From positions 11,881 through 18,180 of the forward strand of contig DLPA01000091.1 in the NCBI GenBank assembly GCA_002479815.1: a DNA stretch of 6,300 nt. Direction: 5' to 3'. Below, in pieces: positions 1 to 6,018 of this stretch. Position 1 is the stretch's first letter. Each line of letters opens with the position of its first letter. A program made the position numbers and the translations under genes. This stretch comes from a bacterium UBA7470. GTDB taxonomy: Bacteria > Pseudomonadota > Gammaproteobacteria > Burkholderiales > Burkholderiaceae_C. The notes beneath the pieces were generated by a model that saw nothing but the letters and a program-made list of their open reading frames with translations, did no database searches and was not told where the DNA came from.

Positions 1-1472
1 GTATGGATGCGCCCAAACGGGGCACGGCGCGGCGAGAGGGTGAAGCCGCCCCCCACATGGACTTGCAGCCCCCAGCCCTGATCGGGGAAGGGCATGGGCT
101 GGTAGGCGCGTTTGGCCCATTGGTAGTACAGACCGAGGGCGCTGCTGGTGTCGTCGGTGTCGGGGCCGGTGGTACGGGCGCGGTCGTATTGCAGCACCCA
201 ACTGCGGTCTAGGCGCTCGCTGGTGTTGGCTTGTCCCCAGCGCAGTTGTTGGCTGGTGGCGTGGGTGTTGTCGTCGTTTTGGCGTTGCAGCGTGCCCCCC
301 AACAGCCAGCGCCAGCCGTTGGCACGCGGGGGCGAGGTCAGGTTGGTGGTGAGCAATTGGGTGTCGGTGTCGAGGCGCAGTTTAGAGATGGCTTTCCAGT
401 CCACGCCCGGGATGCGTTGCCATGTGTGCTCGGCACTCAGGCGCGGGCCGCTGTCGCTGCTGACCCCCGCACCGAAAATCAATTTGCCGCGTGCGGCTTC
501 GCGCACCTGCACTTGCACAGGGCTTTCGGGGTGCTCGGGCGTGGGCAGGATGGCGGGATCGACATAGACAAACACCGACTCGAAATACCCCGTTTGCGCC
601 AGCGTTTGCTGGGCGGTTTGCAGCGCCGCGAGTTGGTAAGGCTGGCCTTGTGCCGCCCCCGCTTGGCGCACGACATGAGCCACCCACTCCGCTTCATAGC
701 GTTGCAAGCCCTGCACTTGCGTGGGGCCGAAGCGAAAGGCGGGGCCGGTGTCGATTGCGACGCGCAGCGCGACGGTGTGGGTGTCGGGATCGACCTCGGC
801 CCAGGTGCGCGTCAGGCTGGCGGCGGGGTAGGTGTCGCGGGTCAGGGTGCTCAAGGTGGCGGATTTGGCTGCGTCCCATGCGGCTTGGGTGAAGGCAAGA
901 CCCGCAGGCAGCGTCCAGCTTTGGCGCAGTCGGTCGAGCAAGGCGCTTGGGTCGCCGTTGGTGGCGGGCGCGTCTGGGGAGGCGAAGTCGATTTCGACTT
1001 GGCTGACTTGCGCTTGCGGGCCGGGGGTGACGCGCACCTCGACCACGGGCAGGGGCAGGGCGCTGTCGTCCAAGCGGACGTGAATGTCGGGCGTGAAGTG
1101 CCCCATGGCACCCAAGAGGGAGCGCACGTTGTCGGGCACATCGGCCACCAAACGGCGCAGCTCGGTGCGGCTCAAGTCGGGCAGATGGCGAAAGCTGTGC
1201 AGCGCCAAATGGCGATTCAACACGGCTTGCACGGCGGGCGGTGCTTCGATCTGCACCGAAAACTTGGCTTGAGCTGCCGCTTGAGGTGCCGCTTGTGGGG
1301 CGGTCGGGGGGGCGCTTTCGGGGACATCCGACGCTTGGGGGACTTGCGCCTTGTCTGGTGTTGCTGGTGTTTGGGCGTGGGCAAGGCCGCCCAACGTGGG
1401 TGCAGTGCAGAGGAGGAAGACCGCTAAGTCGTGACGCACCCGTCCCCTTGTGTTCGTATCAAAAAAATCCAT
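1..1472 (-). CDS. tamA: TamA/BamA-family outer-membrane assembly protein (3' end outside window)
   Basis: The minus-strand frame from the ATG at 1472 is open for 490 codons to the left edge, so the C-terminus is missing. Residues 1-33 look like a signal peptide with a hydrophobic core (LAVFLLC) and an AHA|Q cleavage site. An Ala/Pro/Gln-rich linker follows to about residue 70, then three POTRA-like segments at roughly 71-148, 149-245 and 246-326. The last has the typical FRFGPTQVQGLQRY opening and the TGYFESVFVYVD segment. From about residue 328 (RGKLIFGAGVSSDSGPRLS) the sequence becomes amphipathic, as in the 16-stranded Omp85 barrel; only about 160 barrel residues are present. TamA inserts autotransporters and other proteins into the outer membrane and usually pairs with the inner-membrane protein TamB, which would lie off the left edge if present. 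Start: a GTG at 1439 is preceded by AAGGGGA (1443-1449), leaves a shorter and more typical signal peptide, and may be the true start. The Omp85 family is secure; TamA rather than another two- or three-POTRA member is likely. Confidence 0.88.
   Translation of the reverse strand, partial: MDFFDTNTRGRVRHDLAVFLLCTAPTLGGLAHAQTPATPDKAQVPQASDVPESAPPTAPQAAPQAAAQAKFSVQIEAPPAVQAVLNRHLALHSFRHLPDLSRTELRRLVADVPDNVRSLLGAMGHFTPDIHVRLDDSALPLPVVEVRVTPGPQAQVSQVEIDFASPDAPATNGDPSALLDRLRQSWTLPAGLAFTQAAWDAAKSATLSTLTRDTYPAASLTRTWAEVDPDTHTVALRVAIDTGPAFRFGPTQVQGLQRYEAEWVAHVVRQAGAAQGQPYQLAALQTAQQTLAQTGYFESVFVYVDPAILPTPEHPESPVQVQVREAARGKLIFGAGVSSDSGPRLSAEHTWQRIPGVDWKAISKLRLDTDTQLLTTNLTSPPRANGWRWLLGGTLQRQNDDNTHATSQQLRWGQANTSERLDRSWVLQYDRARTTGPDTDDTSSALGLYYQWAKRAYQPMPFPDQGWGLQVHVGGGFTLSPRRAPFGRIH
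1267..1302 (-). repeat. three imperfect 12-bp tandem units coding an APQA-type linker
   Basis: On the plus strand GCTTGAGCTGCC, GCTTGAGGTGCC and GCTTGTGGGGCG follow head to tail. Read as codons on the minus strand they give four-residue units rich in Ala, Pro and Gln (PQAA-PQAA-AQA). They lie in the linker between the signal peptide and the first POTRA domain of the outer-membrane protein, a place where repeat-length change would do little harm. Confidence 0.6.
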
Positions 1473-1477
1473 GCCCG

Positions 1478-1483
1478 AATTAA
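1478..1483 (-). promoter_or_regulatory. possible -10 box for the outer-membrane gene
   Basis: The minus strand reads TTTAAT here, 5 of 6 bases of the sigma-70 -10 consensus. No good -35 box lies 16-18 bases upstream. Transcription would begin near 1471. That makes the ATG at 1472 an unlikely start but fits the GTG at 1439 with its own Shine-Dalgarno-like AAGGGGA. Weak evidence. Confidence 0.25.
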
Positions 1484-1504
1484 ACCTAAAAAAGGCCCCC
1501 AAAA

Positions 1505-1533
1505 AGACCTGTCTTGCGGAACGAACAGGGTCT
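1505..1533. promoter_or_regulatory. stem-loop in the divergent leader
   Basis: AGACCTGT (1505-1512) pairs with ACAGGGTCT (1525-1533) with one bulged base and a 12-base loop. On the minus strand the stem runs straight into TTTTT, the look of an intrinsic terminator or attenuator upstream of the outer-membrane gene. It overlaps the next hairpin by two bases, so on a plus-strand transcript both could not form fully at once. Seen by eye; no folding energy was calculated. Confidence 0.4.
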
Positions 1534-1566
1534 ATCTGAGAACTGATGCAAGATAGGGCGTTTTTT
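1532..1566 (+). promoter_or_regulatory. hairpin plus T-run before the oxidoreductase start
   Basis: CTATCT (1532-1537) pairs perfectly with AGATAG (1551-1556), and GGCG plus six T (1561-1566) follow. This resembles a weak attenuator or terminator on the plus strand. The upstream ATG at 1546 lies in its loop, while the ATG at 1585 lies beyond the T-run. The stem is AT-rich and only six base pairs, so chance is possible. Confidence 0.3.
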
Positions 1567-1584
1567 GGGGAACTATTGCTTGCA

Positions 1585-2781
1585 ATGACTGCTTCTGATT
1601 CTGCTGCGCTTAGGGGCGCACGCGGCCACGTCGTCCTCATCGGCGGCGGGCACAGCCATGTCGGTGTGCTGCGTGAGCTGGCCTTGCGGCCCTTGCCCCA
1701 CGGTCGGTTGACGCTTATTTGCAATGGGGTCGATACGCCTTACTCGGGGATGTTGCCCGGCTATGTAGCGGGACATTATCGGTTTGAGGATGTACACCTT
1801 GATCTGCCCAAGTTGGCGGCGTGGGCCAAGGCGGACTTTATTTGTGATGAGGTGGTAGGCATCGACCGTGTGCATCGGCAGGTGCTGTGCCGCCACCATC
1901 CCCCCGTGCCTTACGAGCTGTGCAGCATCAACACCGGCGCTGCGCCGCAGATGGGGGCGGTGGCGGGCGCAGACGCACACGCCATCGCGGTCAAGCCCAT
2001 CCCACAGTTCCATGCCCACTGGCTGCGCGTGCTGGCGCGGGTGCGGCAGGACACTGCGCCCTTACCCCCTTTACGTATTGCTGTGGTGGGCGGCGGCGCG
2101 GGCGGGGTGGAGCTGTGCTTGGCCCTGCAATACCGCCTGCTGAACGAGCGCAAGGAGTGGCAGAGGCAAGGACAACGCACCGCCCAAGGCAGCGCCAGCG
2201 TGCAGTTTCAGTTGTTCAGCCGCGATGCCCACCTCTTGCCCACCCACAACCCCAAGGTGCGCGACATCTTCACCCGCACCCTGCGCGAGCGTGGCGTGCA
2301 GCTGCATCTCAACACCGAGATTGTGGCGGTGACGCACGGCCAGATTCAGACCGCCACGGGCGAGTGTCATGCCGCCGATGAAGTGATGTGGGTGACGCAA
2401 GCGGGCGGGGCGGCGTGGCTGCGCGACACGGGGCTGGACTTGGATGCGCAAGGTTTTGTCTGCGTCAACGACGGCTTGCAAAGCAGTGACCCCGCTATTT
2501 TTGCAGCGGGCGATGTCGCCAGCTTGCGCAGCCGCCGTCTTGAGAAAGCAGGCGTGTTTGCAGTCCGCATGGGACCACCGCTGGCCGAGAACTTGCGCCG
2601 ACAGCTTACGGGGCTGCCCCTCAAGCCCTACCGCCCGCAGCGCCATTGGCTGTCGCTCATCAGCACGGGCGACCGCTACGCCGTCGCCTCGCGCGGGGCG
2701 TGGGGCTGTGAAGGCGCGTGGGTGTGGCGCTGGAAAGACCACATCGACCGCCGCTTCATGCGCCGCTTCAGCCCGCCTTAA
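1585..2781 (+). CDS. FAD/NAD(P) oxidoreductase of the SelD-partner (Nterm_to_SelD) type
   Basis: A 398-residue two-dinucleotide-fold flavoprotein. The FAD site is GGGHSHVG at about residues 20-27. The motif PYSGMLPGY (52-60) and SINTGAAP (114-121) are hallmarks of the family whose members often form the N-terminal half of proteins ending in selenide,water dikinase. A second Rossmann motif, GGGAGG (169-174) followed by VE, should bind NAD(P)H, and AAGDVA (307-312) closes the FAD site. No CxxC-type redox pair is seen, so it resembles NDH-2 or sulfide:quinone reductases more than thioredoxin-type disulfide reductases. No signal peptide or clear transmembrane segment, so probably cytoplasmic or membrane-associated. 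The ORF ends at the oxidoreductase domain with no SelD part, and none is in the window. Substrate unknown; a link to selenium rests on family membership only. Start: an in-frame ATG at 1546 would add 13 residues; 1585 was chosen because the family core begins just after it and a GGGG lies upstream at 1567-1570. Confidence 0.88.
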   Translation: MTASDSAALRGARGHVVLIGGGHSHVGVLRELALRPLPHGRLTLICNGVDTPYSGMLPGYVAGHYRFEDVHLDLPKLAAWAKADFICDEVVGIDRVHRQVLCRHHPPVPYELCSINTGAAPQMGAVAGADAHAIAVKPIPQFHAHWLRVLARVRQDTAPLPPLRIAVVGGGAGGVELCLALQYRLLNERKEWQRQGQRTAQGSASVQFQLFSRDAHLLPTHNPKVRDIFTRTLRERGVQLHLNTEIVAVTHGQIQTATGECHAADEVMWVTQAGGAAWLRDTGLDLDAQGFVCVNDGLQSSDPAIFAAGDVASLRSRRLEKAGVFAVRMGPPLAENLRRQLTGLPLKPYRPQRHWLSLISTGDRYAVASRGAWGCEGAWVWRWKDHIDRRFMRRFSPP

Positions 2782-2858
2782 ACAAACGTCCGTACAGTGG
2801 GGGCAGAGTCCTTCGCTTTTCTACGCGATGTCAATAAAGCCAGCACACTCCGCACGTC

Positions 2859-2887
2859 TTCGCAAGGCACAATAAGCGCACGATATT
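2859..2887 (+). promoter_or_regulatory. possible sigma-70-like promoter of the three-gene operon
   Basis: TTCGCA (2859-2864) and GATATT (2882-2887) each match 4 of 6 consensus bases and are 17 bases apart. Transcription would start near 2894, giving a short leader before the ATG at 2916. The gap of 134 bases between the oxidoreductase stop and this gene is the only sizeable non-coding stretch before the operon, so a promoter here is expected. The match itself is weak. Confidence 0.25.
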
Positions 2888-2915
2888 GAGCACACGACTT
2901 TGGATCGTTCCCATC

Positions 2916-3950
2916 ATGAATAAGCCCTTCACCCCCTTTTCTGCCCCTCTGTCTCGCCGCCTGTGGTTGACGTGGGGCACCGCCAGCGTCTTCGCTGCAC
3001 ATCAGCCGTGGGCCAGCGCCCAGACTGCGCCCGCTGCGGGGACGTTGCCGCCGATTTTTGTGCTCAATTCGCTCGATGCCAACGTCAGCGTCATCGACCC
3101 GCAGACGTGGAAGGAAACGCAGCGCATTCCCACGGGCAAGGAGCCGCATCACCTTTACCTCACGCCGGATGAAAAGTCGGTCATCGTCGCCAATGCAGGC
3201 TCCAACAGCCTGACCTTCATCGACCCCCGCACGGCGCAAGTGCAGCGGGTGGTGCGCGACATTTCTGACCCCTACCACTTGCGGTTCTCGCCGGATATGA
3301 AGTGGTTCATCACCGCCGCCAACCGCCTCAACCACGTTGACTTGTACCGTTGGAACGGCACTGATCCGGTGTTCGTCAAGCGCATTCCCACCAACAAAAC
3401 CCCAAGCCATTTGTGGATCGACCGCAAAAGCACCGTCGTCTATGCCACGGTGCAAGACGACGACGAGCTGATCGCCATCGACCTCGCCACCCAAACGCTG
3501 CGCTGGAAAATCAAAACCGGCAAGATGCCCGCCGATTTGTACGGCACGCCTGACGACAAATTCCTGCTGATTGGCTTGACGGGCAGCGACAGCGTGGAGG
3601 TGTTCGATGTCAGTGGCCCCCAGCCCAAAGTGGTCAAACGCATTCCCACGGGCAACGGCGCACACGCCTTCAGGGGCGCGGGCGATGGTCGCCATGTCTA
3701 TTTGGGCAACCGCGTCGCCAACACCATCAGCAAAATCGACTTGCAAACGCTCGCCGTGATGGACAGCTTTGCCGCGCCCGGTGGCCCCGACTGCATGGAG
3801 GTGATGAAAGGCGGGCGTTATTTGCTGGTGTCCTCCCGTTGGGCTAAAAAAGTCACCGTCATCGACACCCAAAGCCGCCAAATCATTCAGCAAGTGCCCG
3901 TTGGCAAATCGCCCCACGGCATTTGGACGCTGGCCCATGCGCCGCGTTGA
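2916..3950 (+). CDS. exported YVTN/YncE-type seven-bladed beta-propeller protein
   Basis: 344 residues. Residues 1-35 form a signal peptide with a twin arginine (SRRLWL, 13-18), a hydrophobic stretch and cleavage at ASA|Q, so Tat export is possible although W replaces the usual F. The mature part carries blade repeats of the YVTN type. Repeat starts are at IPTGKEPHHL (71), ISDPYHL (116), IPTNKTPSHL (157), IKTGKMPADL (199), IPTGNGAHAF (243), a divergent APGGPDCM (287) and VPVGKSPHGI (327). The seventh blade is cut short and is probably completed by the N-terminal strand IFVLNSLDANVSVID (47-61), the usual closure of such rings. Family members act as periplasmic binding or scaffold proteins; no catalytic site is recognisable. 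It is followed after four bases by the deacetylase gene, so the two are probably translationally coupled. Start: ATG 2916 was preferred over the in-frame TTG at 2886, which would put 10 extra residues before the signal peptide. Confidence 0.88.
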   Translation: MNKPFTPFSAPLSRRLWLTWGTASVFAAHQPWASAQTAPAAGTLPPIFVLNSLDANVSVIDPQTWKETQRIPTGKEPHHLYLTPDEKSVIVANAGSNSLTFIDPRTAQVQRVVRDISDPYHLRFSPDMKWFITAANRLNHVDLYRWNGTDPVFVKRIPTNKTPSHLWIDRKSTVVYATVQDDDELIAIDLATQTLRWKIKTGKMPADLYGTPDDKFLLIGLTGSDSVEVFDVSGPQPKVVKRIPTGNGAHAFRGAGDGRHVYLGNRVANTISKIDLQTLAVMDSFAAPGGPDCMEVMKGGRYLLVSSRWAKKVTVIDTQSRQIIQQVPVGKSPHGIWTLAHAPR

Positions 3951-3954
3951 TTGT

Positions 3955-4782
3955 ATGAAAATCAAGCATTTTTTGCTTTTACTGCTTGGATCAGCAGCTC
4001 CTTTTTTTGTGGCTTCTGCCCTGGCACAAACCCGTGCCTCTGCATCGACATCCACCTGCACCAAGCCGCTGTACCTCACGTTTGACACCGGGCACATGGG
4101 CGTGGCGGACTTGGTGGCGCAAGTGCTGCGCCGTCAACAAGTCAAGGTCACTTTTTTTGCTGCAAACGAGCGCACCCAAGCAGGCGATGGCAGCTTGGGC
4201 GAGCACTGGGCCGGGTGGTGGCGGGCACGGGCGGAAGAAGGCCATGCCTTTGCGTCGCATACCTGGGATCATGTGTATTGGCGGGCCGACTTGCCCAATG
4301 GACGTTTTCAGGTGCGCCCCTCGCAAGGGCCGGATGCAGGCAAAACCTTGGTGTGGGACACGCCCCAGTACTGCGCCAGCATCGCCCAAGCCGCGCAACG
4401 GCTGCACAGCCTGACGGGGCAGCCTACCTTGCCGCTGTACCGCGCACCGGGCGGCAAAACCTCGCCCGCGCTGCTGCAAGCGGCGCAGTCTTGCGGCTAC
4501 TTGCACGTCGGCTGGTCGCCCGCTGGCTTTTTGGGCGATGAATTGCCTAGCGAGACCTATAGCAACCAAGCTTTGTTGAATAAAGCCTTGCGCGATATTC
4601 GGGCTGGAGATGTGTTGCTGGCGCACTTGGGCATTTGGTCGCGCAAAGACCCGTGGGCACCTGCGGTGTTAGAACCGTTGATCGAAGGCTTAAAAGCCAA
4701 GGGTTTTTGCTTTGAAACCTTGAACCAGCATCCCCAGTACCGCGCGTGGATGGCCCAACAGGCGAAACCCACGGCGCGTTGA
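3955..4782 (+). CDS. exported NodB-type polysaccharide deacetylase with altered metal motif
   Basis: 275 residues. A Lys-led signal peptide with a long hydrophobic core (FLLLLLG) is cleaved at ALA|Q, about residue 24. The NodB homology domain follows. Motif 1 is TFDTG (42-46): the catalytic-base Asp44 is kept, but the second Asp of the usual TFDDG, a metal ligand, is Thr45. Motif 2 is HTWDH (102-106), the two His ligands. Motif 3 is RAPGG (163-167), and motif 5 is LAHLG (222-226). Carbohydrate esterase family 4 enzymes remove acetyl groups from N-acetylated glycans using a divalent metal held by Asp-His-His. The changed ligand may mean altered metal use, another substrate or lower activity. 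Cys35, Cys140, Cys180 and Cys252 could form disulfides in the periplasm. It starts four bases after the propeller's stop and has no clear Shine-Dalgarno, which fits coupling. The ATG at 3955 is the start that gives a clean signal peptide. Fold confident, substrate unknown. Confidence 0.88.
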   Translation: MKIKHFLLLLLGSAAPFFVASALAQTRASASTSTCTKPLYLTFDTGHMGVADLVAQVLRRQQVKVTFFAANERTQAGDGSLGEHWAGWWRARAEEGHAFASHTWDHVYWRADLPNGRFQVRPSQGPDAGKTLVWDTPQYCASIAQAAQRLHSLTGQPTLPLYRAPGGKTSPALLQAAQSCGYLHVGWSPAGFLGDELPSETYSNQALLNKALRDIRAGDVLLAHLGIWSRKDPWAPAVLEPLIEGLKAKGFCFETLNQHPQYRAWMAQQAKPTAR

Positions 4783-4804
4783 TCGTCTTTTTTAAATTTC
4801 CATC

Positions 4805-5773
4805 ATGGATACCTTCATCGCCCCTTTGGTGAATGCCTTTTCTAGCGTGCAGCAATGGCTGTTTGAGCAGGCGATTGCCCCGCTGATGTTTCACATCGGT
4901 CTAGGCAATCGCTTGGAGGACGGCTATTTGGGCACGGGCTGGCTCTTGGTCGGCCTGATTCAAATCGCGCTCATGCTGCTCATCATCGCCCCGCTGCAAC
5001 GCTGGCGGCCGGTGGAGCCAATAACGGACAAGGCGGCCGTGCGTACCGATGTGCTCTACACCCTCATCCACCGCTTGGGGCTGTTTCGGCTGGCCTTCTT
5101 TTTCTCACTGGAGCCTTGGGTGGACGATGTGTTTGCGTGGCTGCGCGTCATGGGCGTGGAAACGTGGTCGGTTGATGCGCTGTGGCCGGGCGTGAGCGAT
5201 CAGGCGTGGGTGAGCTTTTTGATCTACTTGGTGCTGTTCGACTTTGTGAACTACTGGGTCCACCGCGCCCAACATCAGTGGGATTGGTGGTGGAGCCTGC
5301 ACGCCCTGCATCACTCGCAGCGGCAGATGAGCATGTGGACGGACAACCGCAATCACCTGCTGGACGATGTGCTGCGCGATGTCATTTTTGCCACCATCGC
5401 CCTGCTGCTGGGGGCTGCGCCTGAGCAGTTTGTGGCGGTGGTGGCGTTCACGCAGCTCAGTGAAAACTTCCAACACGCCAATCTCAAAGTCTGGTTCGGC
5501 CCTGTGGGTGAACGCCTGTGGGTCAGCCCACGCTTTCACCGCCTGCACCACAGCATCGGCATCGGGCACGAGTCGGACGGCCCACAAACCCTAGGCGGGC
5601 ACAACTTCGGCGTGCTGCTGCCGTGGTGGGACATGCTGTTTCGCACCGCCAACTTCGAGCAACGCTACGACCCCACAGGCATCCGCGACCAAGTAGAAGA
5701 AGGCCGCGATTACGGTGCAGGCTTTTGGTCACAGCAATGGCTGGGCTTGAAACGCTTGGTGGGGTGGGTATAA
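4805..5773 (+). CDS. membrane sterol desaturase / fatty acid hydroxylase superfamily protein
   Basis: 322 residues. The histidine clusters of the membrane di-iron hydroxylase family (FA_hydroxylase) are all present: HRAQH (153-157), HALHH (166-170), H224, HRLHH (245-249) and H266 in GGHNFG. These should hold two irons that activate oxygen to hydroxylate or desaturate a lipid C-H bond. Hydrophobic segments at about 43-63, 85-101, 134-151 and 193-217 fit a multi-span inner-membrane protein with the His clusters on the cytoplasmic side, as is known for the family. No signal peptide. Length is near the usual 270-350 for bacterial members. It lies 22 bases after the deacetylase stop and is the last gene of the run. 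The substrate cannot be read from sequence; the name sterol desaturase is historical and does not imply sterols here. No clear Shine-Dalgarno before the ATG; the spacer is AT-rich (TTTTTTAAATTT). Confidence 0.9.
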   Translation: MDTFIAPLVNAFSSVQQWLFEQAIAPLMFHIGLGNRLEDGYLGTGWLLVGLIQIALMLLIIAPLQRWRPVEPITDKAAVRTDVLYTLIHRLGLFRLAFFFSLEPWVDDVFAWLRVMGVETWSVDALWPGVSDQAWVSFLIYLVLFDFVNYWVHRAQHQWDWWWSLHALHHSQRQMSMWTDNRNHLLDDVLRDVIFATIALLLGAAPEQFVAVVAFTQLSENFQHANLKVWFGPVGERLWVSPRFHRLHHSIGIGHESDGPQTLGGHNFGVLLPWWDMLFRTANFEQRYDPTGIRDQVEEGRDYGAGFWSQQWLGLKRLVGWV

Positions 5774-5786
5774 CCTTAAAAAAAGA

Positions 5787-5816
5787 ATAGTAAAAAATGT
5801 GAGCTGCTCACGCAAG
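5787..5816 (+). repeat. left arm of the 30-bp inverted repeat
   Basis: Within the arm, GTGAG-CTG-CTCAC (5799-5811) is itself a small palindrome. The upstream A-run (5792-5797) becomes a T-run on the minus strand, so the arm pair can act as a terminator for the photolyase transcript. The three mismatches to the right arm include 5809, which breaks this inner palindrome in the right arm. Confidence 0.7.
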
Positions 5817-5824
5817 TAAATAGG

Positions 5825-5856
5825 GCGATTGGACTGATTTGATGCGTAAAAATCGC
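5825..5856. repeat. small inverted repeat inside the block
   Basis: GCGATT (5825-5830) pairs with AATCGC (5851-5856) across a 20-base loop. Perfect but only six base pairs. Confidence 0.35.
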
Positions 5857-5883
5857 TCAAAAAACCTGAAAAATGACCCCCAA

Positions 5884-5922
5884 GCCGTGAAAAAACGGTG
5901 TAGACGGCGTTGGGAGGCGTTG
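5884..5922. repeat. hairpin and GGCGTTG direct repeat inside the block
   Basis: GCCGT (5884-5888) can pair with ACGG (5895-5898, six-base loop) or with ACGGC (5904-5908). Just after, GGCGTTG occurs twice, at 5906-5912 and 5916-5922, ten bases apart, about one helical turn. This is the only GC-rich island of the block. Confidence 0.35.
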
Positions 5923-5941
5923 AAAACTGAATTTTTTTGAT

Positions 5942-5968
5942 ATTTTGGCTTATTTATAAGCATAAAAT
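5942..5968. terminator. AT-rich palindrome, possible two-way terminator
   Basis: GCTTAT (5948-5953) and ATAAGC (5956-5961) form a perfect stem with a two-base loop. Flanking ATTTT (5942-5946) and AAAAT (5964-5968) extend the symmetry, so each strand shows a stem followed by A/T-rich sequence. It lies between two convergent genes, where a terminator working both ways is expected. The stem is AT-rich and therefore weak. Confidence 0.4.
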
Positions 5969-5988
5969 CGGCCAAAGGCATTGTATTG

Positions 5989-6018
5989 CTTGCGTAAGCA
6001 GCTCACTTTTTTTGCTAT
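5989..6018 (-). repeat. right arm of the 30-bp inverted repeat
   Basis: The core CTTGCGTAAGCAGCTCAC (5989-6006) is followed by seven T (6007-6013) on the plus strand. After pairing with the left arm this has the form of an intrinsic terminator for the desaturase operon. The arm ends one base before the photolyase stop codon at 6019-6021. Confidence 0.7.

Larger units (their letters stand above)
5787..6018. repeat. 232-bp inverted-repeat-bounded block (MITE-like element or two-way terminator)
   Basis: The block between the desaturase and the photolyase is bounded by 30-bp inverted repeats at 5787-5816 and 5989-6018. They match at 27 of 30 positions without gaps (mismatches at 5791, 5798 and 5809). 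The core arm is GTGAGCTGCTCACGCAAG on the left and CTTGCGTAAGCAGCTCAC on the right. Outside the core each arm has an A-run or T-run and then ATAG or CTAT. A TA dinucleotide lies at the edge of both arms, compatible with a TA-duplicating (IS630/Tc1-like) non-autonomous element. The inside is clearly richer in A and T than the genes, has no convincing ORF and contains several further small hairpins. It could instead be a large hairpin ending both convergent transcripts. The repeat is seen directly; its nature is inferred. Confidence 0.6.

Noticed and set aside
231..1427. 398-codon plus-strand open frame
   Set aside because: It is antisense to the TamA-like gene, whose signal peptide, POTRA motifs and barrel start are clear; the plus-strand protein is low complexity, Gly/Ala/Arg-rich.
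2071..2742. 223-codon minus-strand open frame
   Set aside because: Antisense shadow of the oxidoreductase, with no domain or start signal.
2886..2915. Upstream TTG start for the propeller gene
   Set aside because: No Shine-Dalgarno, and it would put ten extra residues before an otherwise normal signal peptide.
3901..3954. Upstream ATG start for the deacetylase inside the propeller gene
   Set aside because: It would overlap the propeller by 50 bases and bury the signal peptide behind an Arg-rich extension; ATG 3955 gives a standard export signal.
2778..4097. 439-codon open frame on the minus strand opposite the propeller gene
   Set aside because: It lies antisense to a clear YVTN propeller and the deacetylase start, shows no recognisable domain, and long antisense frames are common in GC-rich genes.
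5774..6018. CRISPR array, tRNA or known small RNA in the AT-rich gap
   Set aside because: Only one pair of inverted, not direct, repeats is present; no spacers, cloverleaf or recognised RNA motif was seen.
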